Positions 51,557-62,856 of a stretch of 64,000 nt of DNA are shown here, in pieces. This stretch comes from Metridium senile (taxonomy: Eukaryota; Cnidaria; Anthozoa; Actiniaria; Metridiidae): NCBI GenBank assembly GCA_949775045.1, contig OX459101.1, forward strand, positions 11,768,347 through 11,832,346. Direction: 5' to 3'. The position numbers and the translations under genes are program-made. Within the stretch, counting starts at the first letter, position 1. Each line of letters begins with the position of its first letter. Below the pieces are notes generated by a model. It was not told the DNA's origin. It saw nothing but the letters and a program-made list of their open reading frames with translations, and did no database searches.

Positions 51557-54500
51557 ATATCATCTATGTTTTGTCTATCATGGTACTGCCCCAGTGACTA
51601 TAAATTGAGTGTATTTATTAGATAGTGTGATGCAATTTGCAATTTAACGTTTTGCAACTATGTGCTAAGAGGAAAAAAATTATATTAAATCGCAAAAGAG
51701 AAAATATGAAAGCAAATGTTCATTGCATGGTTTATCTCCCTAGTCATTGCCACAGAGTGACTCTAGGAAGCACAAGGAATATGCATTGCACCACACCAAA
51801 CCAGAGAAATCTCTAGGGGTGGATTTGCTCTCCAACGCCATGGCAGTGGAATAGACATCAAGAAAATGTGTTCAAGACACTCAGCTCCTGTGCCATTTAG
51901 GCAGAGCCAATAGGGGCCAACCCATTGGATGCCACGTTGGGAAAATTTAGTTAATATACACTTAATTGAAAATCATTGTTGGGTCAAAATCAAAGAAAAT
52001 GAAAGCTACAACCGCTAGGATGTATGGGTAATTGGTAAATCAGCTAGGTTATATGTAATAGAAACAATTGGATGTTTACCCAACAATGTTCTCTCTCTTA
52101 CTTGCCCTATTTCATTATGACATCACGATGTGTTTTAGTGGGGGATAGAATCGCTAAAAAACAATAGTAATTTCAACTAAGTCTTCTTTCTCTTTGAAAA
52201 TTGAGCTTCAAATTATCTAATTTTTATGTATATTATGTGTGTATGTTTATACTTTAATATTTATGGAATTTTGTTGTCATTTCTTTCCTATCCGTCTTGT
52301 AAATGCAATTTTTATCGTGTATTCTTGTATTGTTGTTATGAATCTGTCCCCCACTGGAGACCATGATCCTTAGCGTTAGAACAATAGAATGTTTTGATGT
52401 GACGTCATAGTGAAATAGGGCAGTTCTACACATATTTTAATATACATTACAACTATGCAATATTATTTAACTAATTTAACAGTTTCCCAGGAGTCTTTGA
52501 GGACTTAGCTGCTATGTTCTATGATTTGGAGCCTGACAATGATTATGCAATTAACTGTATACAAATAATATAAAACTCTGTGTACAAAATTGAAACATTG
52601 CAAAAATAATTCACCTTCCCGGAATGCATTTTTTAGTATTTGTTTAAAGCCCATAAATCAGTTAGTATTTGCCCAATCATTCTAAAACTTGATAAACTTA
52701 ATAATTTTAGTGTGGTCTTTCATAAGATGGGGTTTGTTTCTTAATTAGATTAATATTTCTACACTCGTTCCCAGTCCCTTTCTCAATTCTGGAAAGGCGA
52801 ATATAAATCATTAAGAGGTTTTTTTTTCAAAACCAAGTTACAAAGGGCTTTTGGAAAAAGGTAATAGTTAATATGAATTATACATAACATTCTCATTCTT
52901 TGACATATTTATTCATTATTTAACAGGTACAAATGTTATCTCAAGAGCTTTTGCATGACTAATTTGATATCCCAGCAACAATGATAACAAATTAATCAAA
53001 AATCAAGTAAAAACACTGATAATAAAATAGAAATAAGGTAACAAAGAAAATAAGTTTGACAATGACCTTAACAACAAAATTATCAACTTTGTTTTAAAAT
53101 GTCTAATAATAAATGTATCTTATGTTCAATCAACCTTACCCCCAAGGCTGCATTCATGATTATATTATACTCGAATATTCAAATCATTATTCATTTCAAT
53201 AATATATTAAATATGACATGAATTCACTAATTCAGAACTCAAATTGCAATTCCACTTTAGACGAAAAAAGAAAGGCAATGGGTAAGCCTAATGTTTACAA
53301 ATGTTGGTGATGACGTCATAAAAACATTATTTTCACTATTTCATATTTTTTTATAATTGAAGGGGTCAAAATGAAAACAACCTAAGTGACTTTTTTAGCT
53401 AATTTTCTAACCTTGCCCAAATCAACCCAAAGTACTCCAAACAACTAAAGGATGGAAATTAAAACAATCTAAATCACTTTTCAGTTATTTTTAATTTCAA
53501 ACCTTGCTCAAATGAAGTTTTTTCCCGAGTCCACATTTTTGGTAACCATGGCAGCTACTGCTGTGTTGTAAAATCCAGGGCTCAAGTGTGTTCAAATCGT
53601 TTCAAGACATCATTTGAAGACTGCACTGCAGGCTCAAAGTTTGCTTGAATCGGAATTTTGTTAAGTTAAGAGTCATGTTTTGCCTTTACTTACTACTGGA
53701 AGAGCATCATAAAGCTTCAAGCTAGCAAAGAACTCACTTTCTGAAAGAAGTCAGCGAGGTGTTTCACTTTGTTCAGTGAAAACTGTTTCAGTTTGTTGTC
53801 GTTTGAACTCGTTTTGGCCGCAACAAAACAAAGTGAAGCTTGGAGTTCCACTATAGGCAAATTCTCGAACCTGCCAGGGCATTTTAACGAAGTTGTGACA
53901 ATAGAAAAACACAAGCTTATAATTTTGGCAGAAACCAGAGGTGACTCAAGACTTAATATTAGTTTCTTCTAGCACTATGCCATGAATGGTGTGTTGAAAG
54001 ATGGCCGTGATTGCCCATAGTCCTTTGCGGTCGTAAATTACGGAGAGCACATGCTTATCAAAATGGCTCTTATCAAATTAACGTAGCTCTGTTCGGGAAT
54101 TGAAATATAGAGAAATTGCTTGAGTCAAAGCACAAGGATTGAATTTTGTTGTCGGGAATTGTTACATAACCCAATAGGAATTCAAATTTTAAATTGGTAA
54201 TTATCAATAAACATTGGTCGTTTTAATAAAGTATCATTGAAATGAATAATGAATTGAAAATTCAAATAATATAACCATTAAAACCTTTTGGGGGTAAAGT
54301 TGAGTTGTTTTGATGGTATAGGAGCTTTGATGGGGCAATAGTTAACATTTATTTTCAAGTACTTAATCTTGTATCTATAGGAAATATTTTTCAAGAGCTT
54401 AAATAACGTAATAATATTCGAGTACTGACGCTATTAAAATAGGGATGCAATTTAATAAAGGAAATATACTCACACTAAAAATAAATTTAATAAATTAAAT

Positions 54501-54690
54501 AAATTTTATATAGAAAATAATGTTCAAGAGTTCGGAATCATTATTTGCTGAACACTGGAATAGAGATACAACTTTGTAAAGGAAAGGTCTTAAAGAAGTT
54601 TAAAAAAAGCAATAGTAAGCATTACTATTTTAGTACTGACATTAAAAATAATGATGCAATTTTGTAAAGAAAATATTGTTCAATAAATAC
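51557..54690. other. Pumilio intron, mostly unstructured
   Basis: No splice-supported exon found. At 51730-51950 there is a less AT-rich, unrepeated block (ACTCTAGGAAGCACAAGGAA, GGTGGATTTGCTCTCC, TGGATGCCACGTTGG) that looks like a decayed insertion. TGACGTCA sites occur at 52400 and 53311. The 65-67 codon frames on both strands at 53717-53972 have no support. Confidence 0.35.
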
Positions 54691-54696
54691 ATCTTA

Positions 54697-54816
54697 TTAG
54701 ACAGTTTGATGTGTAATATGGCTGGATATTTTACGAGTGAAACGCTGTATTTTGACGAGCCTTCGGGCAAGTGAACAAGTAAAATATCCAGCCATATTAC
54801 ACATCAAACTGTTTAA
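54697..54816. mobile_element. 120 bp hairpin MITE (ACAGTTTGATGTG), copy 1
   Basis: ACAGTTTGATGTGTAATATG, GCTGGATATTTTA is mirrored exactly by TAAAATATCCAGCCATATTA, CACATCAAACTGT. A diverged copy of the same length class is at about 55682-55832. Confidence 0.85.
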
Positions 54817-55258
54817 GAAGTTATTTATTATCCAATCAAAACGTTTTTGTTCTTTTATAATGCAAAATATTGTTTTACTTGAGGGCCAGATAGACAAATA
54901 TAGCTTGATATTTTTACTCGATCCAGTCCTACTTCTGTGATGTTTTTACGTCTATGACTAGTTGGATAATAATTAGCATTATTTTTTAACACCAACACTA
55001 AAAATATAGATAAGAACTCTGATAAAGAAATGATTAGCATTAATTAACATTACAAAAAGAAGCAATTTTGTGTGAGAAATTTTCTTCAATAGCAATAATT
55101 AGTATTAATATTTAAGTACTAACCAATGTAATTTTGTAATAATTAGCATTGCCTTTTTAAATAGATGCAATTTTGTGTAGGAAATATTCTTCAATAGCAA
55201 TAATAAGTATTAATATTTAAGACCTAACCAATGTAATTTTGTAATAATAAGCATTACC

Positions 55259-55438
55259 TTTTACAGCGCAACGCGTAAAAGTATGGCCACTGATAATGTA
55301 TTCGCATACTTCTGTCTCGCAATCGATCCAATCAGCGACAAGATAACACAATCCTACAACGCTGATTGGATCGATGGCGAGACAGAAGTATGCGAATACA
55401 TTATCAGTGACCATACTTTTACGCGTTGCGCTGTAAAA
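55259..55438. mobile_element. Hairpin MITE of the ACAGCGCAA family, copy 2
   Basis: A 180 bp almost perfect hairpin with arms of about 79 bp: TTTTACAGCGCAACGCGTAA, AAGTATGGCCACTGATAATG ... mirrored to CGCGTTGCGCTGTAAAA. Related to the element at 45471-45727. Few mismatches between arms imply a young insertion or selection on the fold. Confidence 0.85.
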
Positions 55439-55681
55439 CTGATATTAAAATAGATGTAATGTTGTAAAGAAAATATTCTTAGACAAAACATATCTTTTTT
55501 TACTCTAATGAAGGATAAATACTAGAAACATTGCATACAGCATACAAAGTATATAATAGTTAATGCTTCTTCTATGAAAAAATAAATCCATGTTATACAT
55601 GTTTGACCGTCATAGAGTTTTAGCACTCGTAGCACACTTGTCCATTGGAGCTAGAGACTTTACATTGAAGACTTCTATCTT

Positions 55682-55832
55682 ATTAGACAGTTAAATGACA
55701 GTGTTCTATAGCTAATTATTTTACAAGCTATTTGCTGTATTATCAAGAGCTGTTAGGCAAGTCAAATATTGCACTTTGAGTGGATGAGAAAAATATCCAG
55801 CCATATCGCACATCAAACCGTCTAATAATTCA
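55682..55832. mobile_element. Diverged ACAGTTTGATGTG MITE, copy 2
   Basis: The right arm ATATCCAGCCATAT, CACATCAAACCGTCTAA is intact, but the left arm (TTAGACAGTTAAATGACAG) has decayed. TTAGAC...GTCTAA marks the borders. Confidence 0.65.
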
Positions 55833-56650
55833 TTTATTATCCAACCATCAGAAACAAGGTCTTTTTTAATAAAGCAAAACATTTTTTAATTGAAAGGCTT
55901 GTCATAGACAAGTAAAAATATCGCTGGATATTCTAACTCTATCCAGTACTACTCCTGTGATAATTTTACTATAATAATAAATTTGAAGCACAACAATTTC
56001 CATAAGTATTTGAATGCAGTGCTAATCAATTTGCATATGTGTATAATATTCAAATTCAAAGTTTACCATCAACATTAGATAGGAAAGCTAACAGAATCTG
56101 TGCAGATGCTTTAAATGTAGTATCATTTAGAGAAAAATAAAATCAGAAATAAAAAAAATATATAAAAATTTAAATTGCAGATAAATGCCTCCATTGTGAA
56201 ACTTTAGAAGTCGCTACACATTATAAACACAGCAAATAATTTATAGCTAACAAATGATTAATAATTTTGTTTTACCACGAAATTTTTCACAGAATTATTT
56301 AGTGTTAAAATTACATGATTAAAATGGGTTAACAGGTATGGCTTATATCAATAATAACCTAAAAAAAAAACTTAAAATATAAAAATATAATTAATAAAAA
56401 AATATATATATAATAAAATATCACAGATACTGTTGTTAGGCAACAATAGTCCTTTTTACAGCTCTGTTCAGTGACCAGGAATGTTAGTTCCAAGTCAAGG
56501 TTTGAGTTGCTGTGCATAGCAAAACTATAACTATCATGCCGTGCACAGCAAATCAAACCTCAACTATCATTTGTGGTTATTGAACACAACTGTGAAAAGG
56601 TCTACTCAAAAACCCTATGTATTCTTTATCAAAAAAAATTAAAAATCTCT
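55833..56650. other. Pumilio intron, AT-rich
   Basis: No exon or clear repeat. Inverted GTGCATAGCAAAACTATAAC / ACTATCATGCCGTGCACAGC-like motifs near 56510-56560 suggest another small decayed hairpin. Confidence 0.35.
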
Positions 56651-56684
56651 TTTTGTAGCAAGGCACAAGTGCCATACTAGTTGG

Positions 56685-56892
56685 GAAGACTCCTACCCAC
56701 ACTCACTACCTGGCATTAAAATAATATCATTGATCACAAATTGGTTTTTGCAAAAGGAAAGAAACCTGAATAACCAGTAGAAAAACCCTTGTGGTATGGG
56801 AGAGAACAACATATCATACAAACTCAACTTAAATATACTCAATGTCAGAGCCAGGAGTCCAACATGGACCACAGCGGTAAACCACAACGCCA
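56685..56892 (-). repeat. SINE-like element, copy 2 (inverted)
   Basis: Read on the minus strand it repeats the body at 4680-4810: GTGGTCCATGTTGGACTCCT, GGCTCTGACATTGAG, GTTGTTCTCTCCCATACCAC, AAGGGTTTTTCTACTGG, then GGTAGTGAGTGTGGG. Box B is damaged. The 87-codon frame here is an artefact of this repeat. Confidence 0.65.
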
Positions 56893-56902
56893 CAAACAGT
56901 GA

Positions 56903-57205
56903 AGCATATACACCTATTTCAAAAATCGTTGTCGCAAACAAAGCCACAGTCCACACTCTGAAGCCTGCAAAGGATGTTGGTATTTCTACTCTTGTTATCT
57001 ATATATTCATAGTATATTTTGGCTGTACGCCGTTTGTTTAATATTACCATAACAAGTTGTTGTTGTGGTAGACATAAATACAAATATGTCTTTTAAAAAC
57101 GTGCAATAAATCACAAATTAAGTCCATGTAACTGACATCCTTTGCAGGCTTTAGAGTGTGGACTGTAGCTTTGGCTGCGGCAAAGAATTTTGAAATAGGA
57201 GTATA
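56903..57205. mobile_element. Fold-back element, copy 2 (cacctatttcaaaa family)
   Basis: Arm 56909-56985 (CACCTATTTCAAAAATCGTT, AGCCACAGTCCACACTCTGA, AGCCTGCAAAGGATGTTGG) is mirrored by GACATCCTTTGCAGGCTTTA, GAGTGTGGACTGTAGCTTTG at 57132-57200. In copy 1 (3475) the arms are closer together. Confidence 0.7.
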
Positions 57206-59603
57206 TATTTATATATGTATATATATATATGTAATACATAACACAAAGTCTTCTATATTTTTTCTCTGATGATGACAGTTTAACTGACAAAACTAAAAAT
57301 TAATTGTATTTCTTTTTTATTTCGCTTACAATTTATTTGATATTTACTATTTTTATCTCCACTTGGTAATTCAAAAATCCCATGATAAATTTGTATACTT
57401 CTCTCCTCAACCAAAATACTTCACTGAATATTGAGTGCAAGTATTATAGAAGCTAATTGAAAAAAATAAGGGTTACCATGATACACTAAAATTCATTGAT
57501 GAATAAAAGATAAAATACATATTGCTAATTATAATATTATTGATCATTTATTGAAGAACATTGTAATGCAAATACAGATGCTAACAAATTGTTTTTTAAT
57601 GAAATGAAATCTAAAGATTGGCTTCTTTTTCTTTTTCTTTTAATACCTATATGTTATAGATGTAGGAGTTTTTGAAGAATTTATAACAAAATATTATAGG
57701 ATGAATATAAATTTACCAAAAATTTAAATTTATTCAATTTCACATAAATGCGACCAGACCAGAAAAATGACGATTATTATTATTTTAATATTCCATTTTA
57801 TATGTGCTTAAAGACAGTTTTATGATTATTATACCAAGTATTTGCTATTGCTTTGCAAACATTATGCATAAACCAACCTACAAAACCTTACTTTGGATAT
57901 AATTCTCAATTATCTCGTTTAAAATGTTCTATGAATTGTTCAGAATGTTTTGCCTTTTTAGCTAAGTGTTCTTATATAACAAAACAATTCAAAAATTGTA
58001 CCATTTCTACTGGAAATTTTGATTAATGATTAGAAAGCATGATATCAAACATTTTAAAGTTAACAGTTTTGGTTAGAAATCTTTTGCATATCAAATGAAT
58101 ATGTGCGTTTAATATTCAGACATAACAAAATCCACTGTAACGGCTAATATAAAAAATAAAAAAATTGCAAAATATCAAAATGTATCTTTTAGAATCTGAG
58201 AAAATGTCATCTTTCGGTCAATGATTGCATTAGAATTATTATTCAGAAATAAAAGTAAAATAAATTAAATATGATGTAATCAATTACATCAGAAATCTTG
58301 GTTTACAGTATGTTCAGTTTTTGGAACAGAAATGGAATATTTAAACACATTGTATCAATTGGATCAGTTATCAGAAGTAATGCATCATACGCAAACCTAG
58401 TTTGCATAAAAAAAATAAATGTTTCTCAATATATAAAGATTGTAACAATTGTTCCAAAATGATGAAATACGCCAACTCAAACCATTATTGAACTATCTTT
58501 TGTGTATATACAGGTTGTTAAGAGTCTTGAAGAGTTTGTTTAAAAGTTAGGAGGAAGGACTGGAGACTTCCTCAAGATATTTTTAGATTTGGGCCAACAT
58601 TTTGAATGCAAAATGAATGAGGGGTTTCCTCGTTGCAGGGACCCAACCACTAATTCACAAACCACTGGACAAGCTATCACAATGCATTTGTAATTATCAC
58701 TTTTAAGACACAAAATACCTATTTCAGTGTTGAAAATGCACTTGCAAACATAGAACTAAGGTTTTGTTAGGCAGTTACATAATTTACAAAACGAAACTCA
58801 TATCATCTGTTTAAGTTTTTGCTGAAATGGAATCATGCCAGAATTTTTTTTTTTAGAATAAAACATCCGTATTATCACCACATTCATTCGATATACAAGT
58901 AGTATATTGGACTTAATAAAGCAAATTGGAAATTTCACAACATTGTTTAGTATCTATAAAATTTATCAAATCAGCTGAGAGTTTTACCAAAGTTCAAAAA
59001 TTAGCATTCTAAAATTCGAAATTTTGGACAATAATAAAACTGGTTCGCCGGTAAAATCTAAAAATTATCACAGTACAAAAATATAACATTGGATAAAAAA
59101 ATAAATACGACTTTAATGTCATCGACAGACTATTTAGAATTAAAAGAATAACATAATTTGCTTGCTTTTTAAGCATCTTTTCCGGTTATTTGCTTTTCGA
59201 ACGCGAGAATGCTGTGGAAATTTTACAGCGTTCTAGAATCATCAATCGATGCAGGTTTAGTTTTCAAAGTTCGAGTTAATAGTGCATAATATGGGAAAAT
59301 ATGTAAACTATATAATGCTAGTTAACTTCACGGGAGAGCTATGTCATAATAATGTGGAAATTAGGATATGGAAGCGTTTTGCAAGGCGCTACCAAGTTCC
59401 TTGGGACGAATTGTGTTTCTTCGACAACCAAACGACTCGGAATAAAAACCACATTTGGCAGCTTTAAATAGCGAGTTTAAATTGTTTGTTAGTTCACAAA
59501 AATATAGAACTAGTTCTCGAATGAATGAGAACTGATTCTGTATTATGTTAGTGTTGTTTCGGAAACACACTTTCGTTTGGTTCGAAAAAATATGCAAACT
59601 TAC
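57206..59603. other. Pumilio intron, AT-rich
   Basis: A short (TA)n run near 57200-57235. No exon, tRNA or structured repeat recognised in the remaining 2.3 kb. Confidence 0.4.
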
Positions 59604-59894
59604 TTGATCTGCCATTCTCTCTCCCGACGACCACTGTCTTCCTCCAAAACCTTCTTCTTTTTCTCCTACAGTCTTTGGAAAACTTGAAGCAACCCCTTGA
59701 CGTTGAAATAAATAGCTAGCTACCTCTCCGTTGGACTTTCCACTGACTACGTCGTAAGCCGTGTTCTTGGCTTGTCCGCCATTAGACGACCGTGTTGTGG
59801 AACCGTGTTTGGAAGATGTACCATTTTGGTACGAGCCATCTTCCCAAGGAACTTCTTGCATTCCAAGAACGCATGGAAAACTCATTGGACGGAT
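59604..59894 (-). CDS. PUM: Pumilio, N-terminal exon with the conserved MSFPCVLG start
   Basis: The exon starts after TGTGTCTAG and ends ADQ|GTAAGT. It encodes IRP and then MSFPCVLGMQEVPWEDGSYQ, which aligns with the MSVACVLKRKAVLWQD start of vertebrate PUM1, so the ATG at 59883-59885 may be a genuine start. Further blocks are SNGEVASYLFQRQGVASSFP (YLFQRQ matches the YFFQRQ motif of Pumilio) and GRQWSSGERMADQ. The exon is open and in phase 0 at its 5' end, so it can also be joined in frame to the upstream coding exon at 60919-61047. Confidence 0.9.
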
Positions 59895-60918
59895 CTAGAC
59901 ACAGACAAAGAAGAGCCAGCGTCAGAAGCAAGGAAGCACACTTTTGGGTGCCTTCACTGCCGACTTTCGCACGCAGATAGTGGAGAAGAAATTATCGGGG
60001 GTGTGACTTTGTGCTGCGTTTGCAGAAACAAAAAATATTCCCACAATATAATTTAGAAAATAGCAATCTTGAATAACATAGCAATATCCTCAAGGTTGAA
60101 TAATAGCAAAAGAAGATGAGTAGAACGAAGGATGGTTGTTAAACTAACCAGATACAGTTTGCTGTTAGTCAAGCGCCATACTTTGCATGGCAGCGGCCAC
60201 CTTGTCGCGAGCAGAAAAAATTACCAGTATGCATAGCGGTCGTAATATAAACACGTGGTCTGTTGTTATCGATTACTGCAAGCACGTGTGCAAGATCTTG
60301 CTAAAAAGAACAACTGATCGGCTCATTGTATTTTTTAATCCAAGAAAAATTTCTTATATGTTTCAAAAGAAAACTTAATCACAAAATATAAATGCATTTA
60401 AGATTATCCGTAAAATTACACAAATCTTAATAGAAAAGTTTCAAAGTTCTCCATATTACAGAGGTAAAATATAGGCCCATGTGACATTAATGTTTAAATT
60501 CCATTTGTTTACAATTTTCTCCTTTTCTCCTTCGTTAAAATTCTATTTAAAAACGAGTTAAATGAAATTCCTTAATTGATCTAAAATTTTGAGGTGGTTA
60601 TTATAATGTTCGCGGTTATCCGTTACTGAAAATCCAAATATTGCCTTTTTGTAGTTCGCAGCATTTCTTAGCTCTTCCGCAAACAATCAAGACGACCGTC
60701 AATTTTAAAACGAAAGTCAACAAAGGCTATTTTCAAACAAGAGCCAAAGGCTTCAAAAACTGTCTAGAATTTTTCTAAAGATAATCCCTCAATTCTATCC
60801 AATTAAATACATTGATATTCTTAATAGAGAACGAATAATAACTTATTCATAGCCTCGCGCTCAATGCTGTTCCGTTTTCGGACGGCCCGATGCAGTGAAA
60901 AACACAAAAAAGACTTAC
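59895..60918. other. Pumilio first intron
   Basis: 1,024 bases between two phase-0 sites. No exon or transposon recognised. Confidence 0.4.
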
Positions 60919-61047
60919 TTGTTTTAAGTATGACTTAAGGTCCACAACGTCAATATCTTTCGCCATTCCATTTCGTCTGGGATATCGACAAGAATAATCG
61001 GATTTTATCAAGATAGTTTTACCGTCCACTCTTGAACAGAGCTCCAT
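60919..61047 (-). CDS. PUM: Pumilio, candidate first coding exon (43-residue N-terminal extension)
   Basis: The minus strand opens at the ATG 61045-61047, with an in-frame TAG 18 bases upstream. It reads MELCSRVDGKTILIKSDYSC, RYPRRNGMAKDIDVVDLKSY, LKQ and ends at a strong GTAAGT donor in phase 0. Joined to the next exon it gives ...SYLKQ|IRPMSFPCVLG..., so Pumilio would have 46 residues before the usual methionine and 1,206 in total. The composition looks like real protein, and the exon lies right at the bidirectional promoter. The extension is not a feature I know from other Pumilio proteins. Alternatively the exon is leader and translation starts at MSFPC. Confidence 0.6.
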
Positions 61048-61181
61048 AATAAAACTCCGAGTCAACTACCTGCCATCCGGTCTATAATCGGCTATAAAGG
61101 CACCGAATCGCATATTCACTTCCGATTTTTTTTATCTCAGTCCCAGTCTCTCTCGGTACAAAACGTGGAAGAAGTTTCAAA
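61048..61181. promoter_or_regulatory. Compact bidirectional promoter
   Basis: Only about 130 bases separate the Pumilio ATG from the first ATG of the plus-strand gene. The segment has CACTTCCG (ETS-type) near 61117 and AAAATGGCGGA (61180-61190), a YY1-type initiator, and no TATA box. Divergent housekeeping gene pairs often share such promoters. Confidence 0.5.
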
Positions 61182-61214
61182 ATGGCGGATGAGTTTGTTT
61201 TTGTGAAGAATTGA
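61182..61214 (+). CDS. Short upstream open reading frame (10 codons)
   Basis: ATGGCGGATGAG...AATTGA encodes MADEFVFVKN before the main start of the divergent gene. It overlaps the YY1-type motif, so the ATG may be upstream of, or at, the transcription start and may not be translated. Confidence 0.3.
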   Translation: MADEFVFVKN

Positions 61215-61239
61215 GAAATTTGATCGTGTTTTGTCGCCA

Positions 61240-61336
61240 ATGGCGTGTACAATTGATTCAATTTTGGTGATTTTGATAGTATGTTGTTGTGTTCGAGTGT
61301 TGGATTCTGCGAATGTTGAAATTACAGGGATTTCAG
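61240..61336 (+). CDS. First coding exon of a secreted or membrane protein (partial)
   Basis: The plus strand reads MACTIDSILVILIVCCCVRV, LDSANVEITGIS and then a split glycine-type codon at G|GTCAGT. It has the form of a signal peptide: short polar start, hydrophobic core (ILVILIVCCCV), and a likely cleavage after DSA. The remaining exons are not recognised before the right end of the window (2.66 kb), so the first intron is longer than that. The gene is transcribed away from Pumilio. I cannot name the family from 32 residues. Confidence 0.55.
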
Positions 61337-61864
61337 GTCAGTAGTCAGTTAATTAGGGATTATGTTATCTTGTCCAGTAGAACATAAAATGTGAAGTGTA
61401 TTGTGATTTGTACGCTTATTGAGTGATCCCAACACCGTGAATTTACACAAACATTATGACATTGTTTAGCCAACATGTTAGTTAACGCCAAAATGCAGCC
61501 CACTGATTCGTTCCAAAACAACCTCATCATAATAATCTTCTAGGGCCTAAAAAAATCATTTCACGTTTCTTAATCTTAAAAATATAACTTTAAGATTTCT
61601 CTTCAAGCTTAATCTTTTTGTACTTTTAACTCACTAATTTGTTGATCTCTCTTTGACGTTTTGGTAAATCTAATAAGCGAACTGTAAATCAAATAAATCA
61701 ACAGGTACAAATTCGCATAAGTACACAAAAGCCAAAGCGAAGAAAATCAATATTTTTTCGTAATTTCAATAAGCTCACTACATTTTGAAATAAGAATCTA
61801 ACATTTCAGTCGTCAATAAATCGTTTTTTTTCACTTCATTTCTCAAAATATAATTAAAATTTAC
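61337..61864. other. Intron of the divergent gene, no feature seen
   Basis: AT-rich, no repeat or exon recognised on either strand. Confidence 0.4.
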
Positions 61865-61921
61865 CTTCACCTTCTTAGCAGCAACTGCTTTTCCTTGAAT
61901 AGGGATTGATAGAAGGACCAT
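61865..61921 (-). CDS. Candidate alternative first coding exon upstream of Pumilio
   Basis: The minus strand reads ATG then VLLSIPIQGKAVAAKKVK and a donor GTAAAT in phase 0. A preceding TTTGCAG at about 61984 could be an acceptor for a leader. The 19 residues could join in frame to the Pumilio exons at 61047 or 59894 (both accept phase 0), giving a second N-terminus, or could belong to an unrelated antisense gene in this intron. Only short, so chance is possible. Confidence 0.3.
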
Positions 61922-62856
61922 TTTGAAGAACTTTTTCCAGAAATTTAAATCATTCCGCAGTGTTTAGAGTTTGTATTCTTCCTGCAAAGCAATCAATTGA
62001 TTTGATTGAAAGAGAAGAAGAGAATAACTGAATGTTAGATACAACTTGAATGCTAATTGTTTGTCTAATTATGATCTGAAAAACTGCTCTTAGTAAATAA
62101 TTAATTAGCACTTAGGATTGGCCTGTATTCAGCCATTGATGTTGGCTAATTTCCTTGTTAAGTGAGCCGTGAACCAATAACAAACAAAAAACATGTAGAA
62201 ATTCCCCTTACATTGTCCTAAAAACATCCCTTACCTTTTCCTAAACCTCCGGTTTGAATACCTTAGCAGTTTGGTTTCATATTGCAATTAGTTTCTCTGC
62301 TATACTGTATAATTAGTTAGAAAATTTGGTGATAATATTATGGTATTTTTATCTTGCAAAATGATTTGATGTTTGTAGAATTCCTACAAGTGAATGCATG
62401 AAAGGAGAGGTCATTTCAGTAATTATCGTGAATGATGTCAATATCCTTTTAAAGAAAAAATGCATCCATTTCAGTTTTGAACCCATCAAACCACATTAGC
62501 TTCTATGACTACAATGTTTAAATATGCCAGAAAAAATCTCATTTTGCAAAGATTAATGGAATATTTTTGATTTAAGATTTTTTTAAACAAGTTTGTGCAA
62601 AAGATTCAAGAAATAATAAGTTCTGAATTTTGTCCAGAAATCTCATTCATTTGAATAGTTATTTACTTTAGTTTTTAATTCAAATTAAGTTATAAAATAG
62701 AATTAATTAATTGAGGTGGTTCACATAGAAAAGGTGTCAAAATAGAACAGAATGCAACACAACAAAATTAAAGGAATATTCAGAAAAAATACTCAACAAA
62801 ATAAGTCAAAAATCCAAACTGAATATTTAAGAAAAATAAGATATTTTTATCATATA
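61922..62856. other. Intron or intergenic DNA, no feature seen
   Basis: AT-rich with no supported exon or inverted-repeat element. Confidence 0.4.

Noticed and set aside
53717..53972. Overlapping 65-67 codon frames on both strands
   Set aside because: No splice sites in phase with Pumilio and no family resemblance.
56693..56956. 87-codon hydrophobic minus-strand frame
   Set aside because: Matches the SINE-like repeat also found at 4.65-4.81 kb.
59772..60056. 94-codon plus-strand frame with C-x2-C pattern (FGCLHCRLSH, LCCVCRNKK)
   Set aside because: It is largely antisense to a firm Pumilio exon; the cysteine spacing is suggestive but unsupported.
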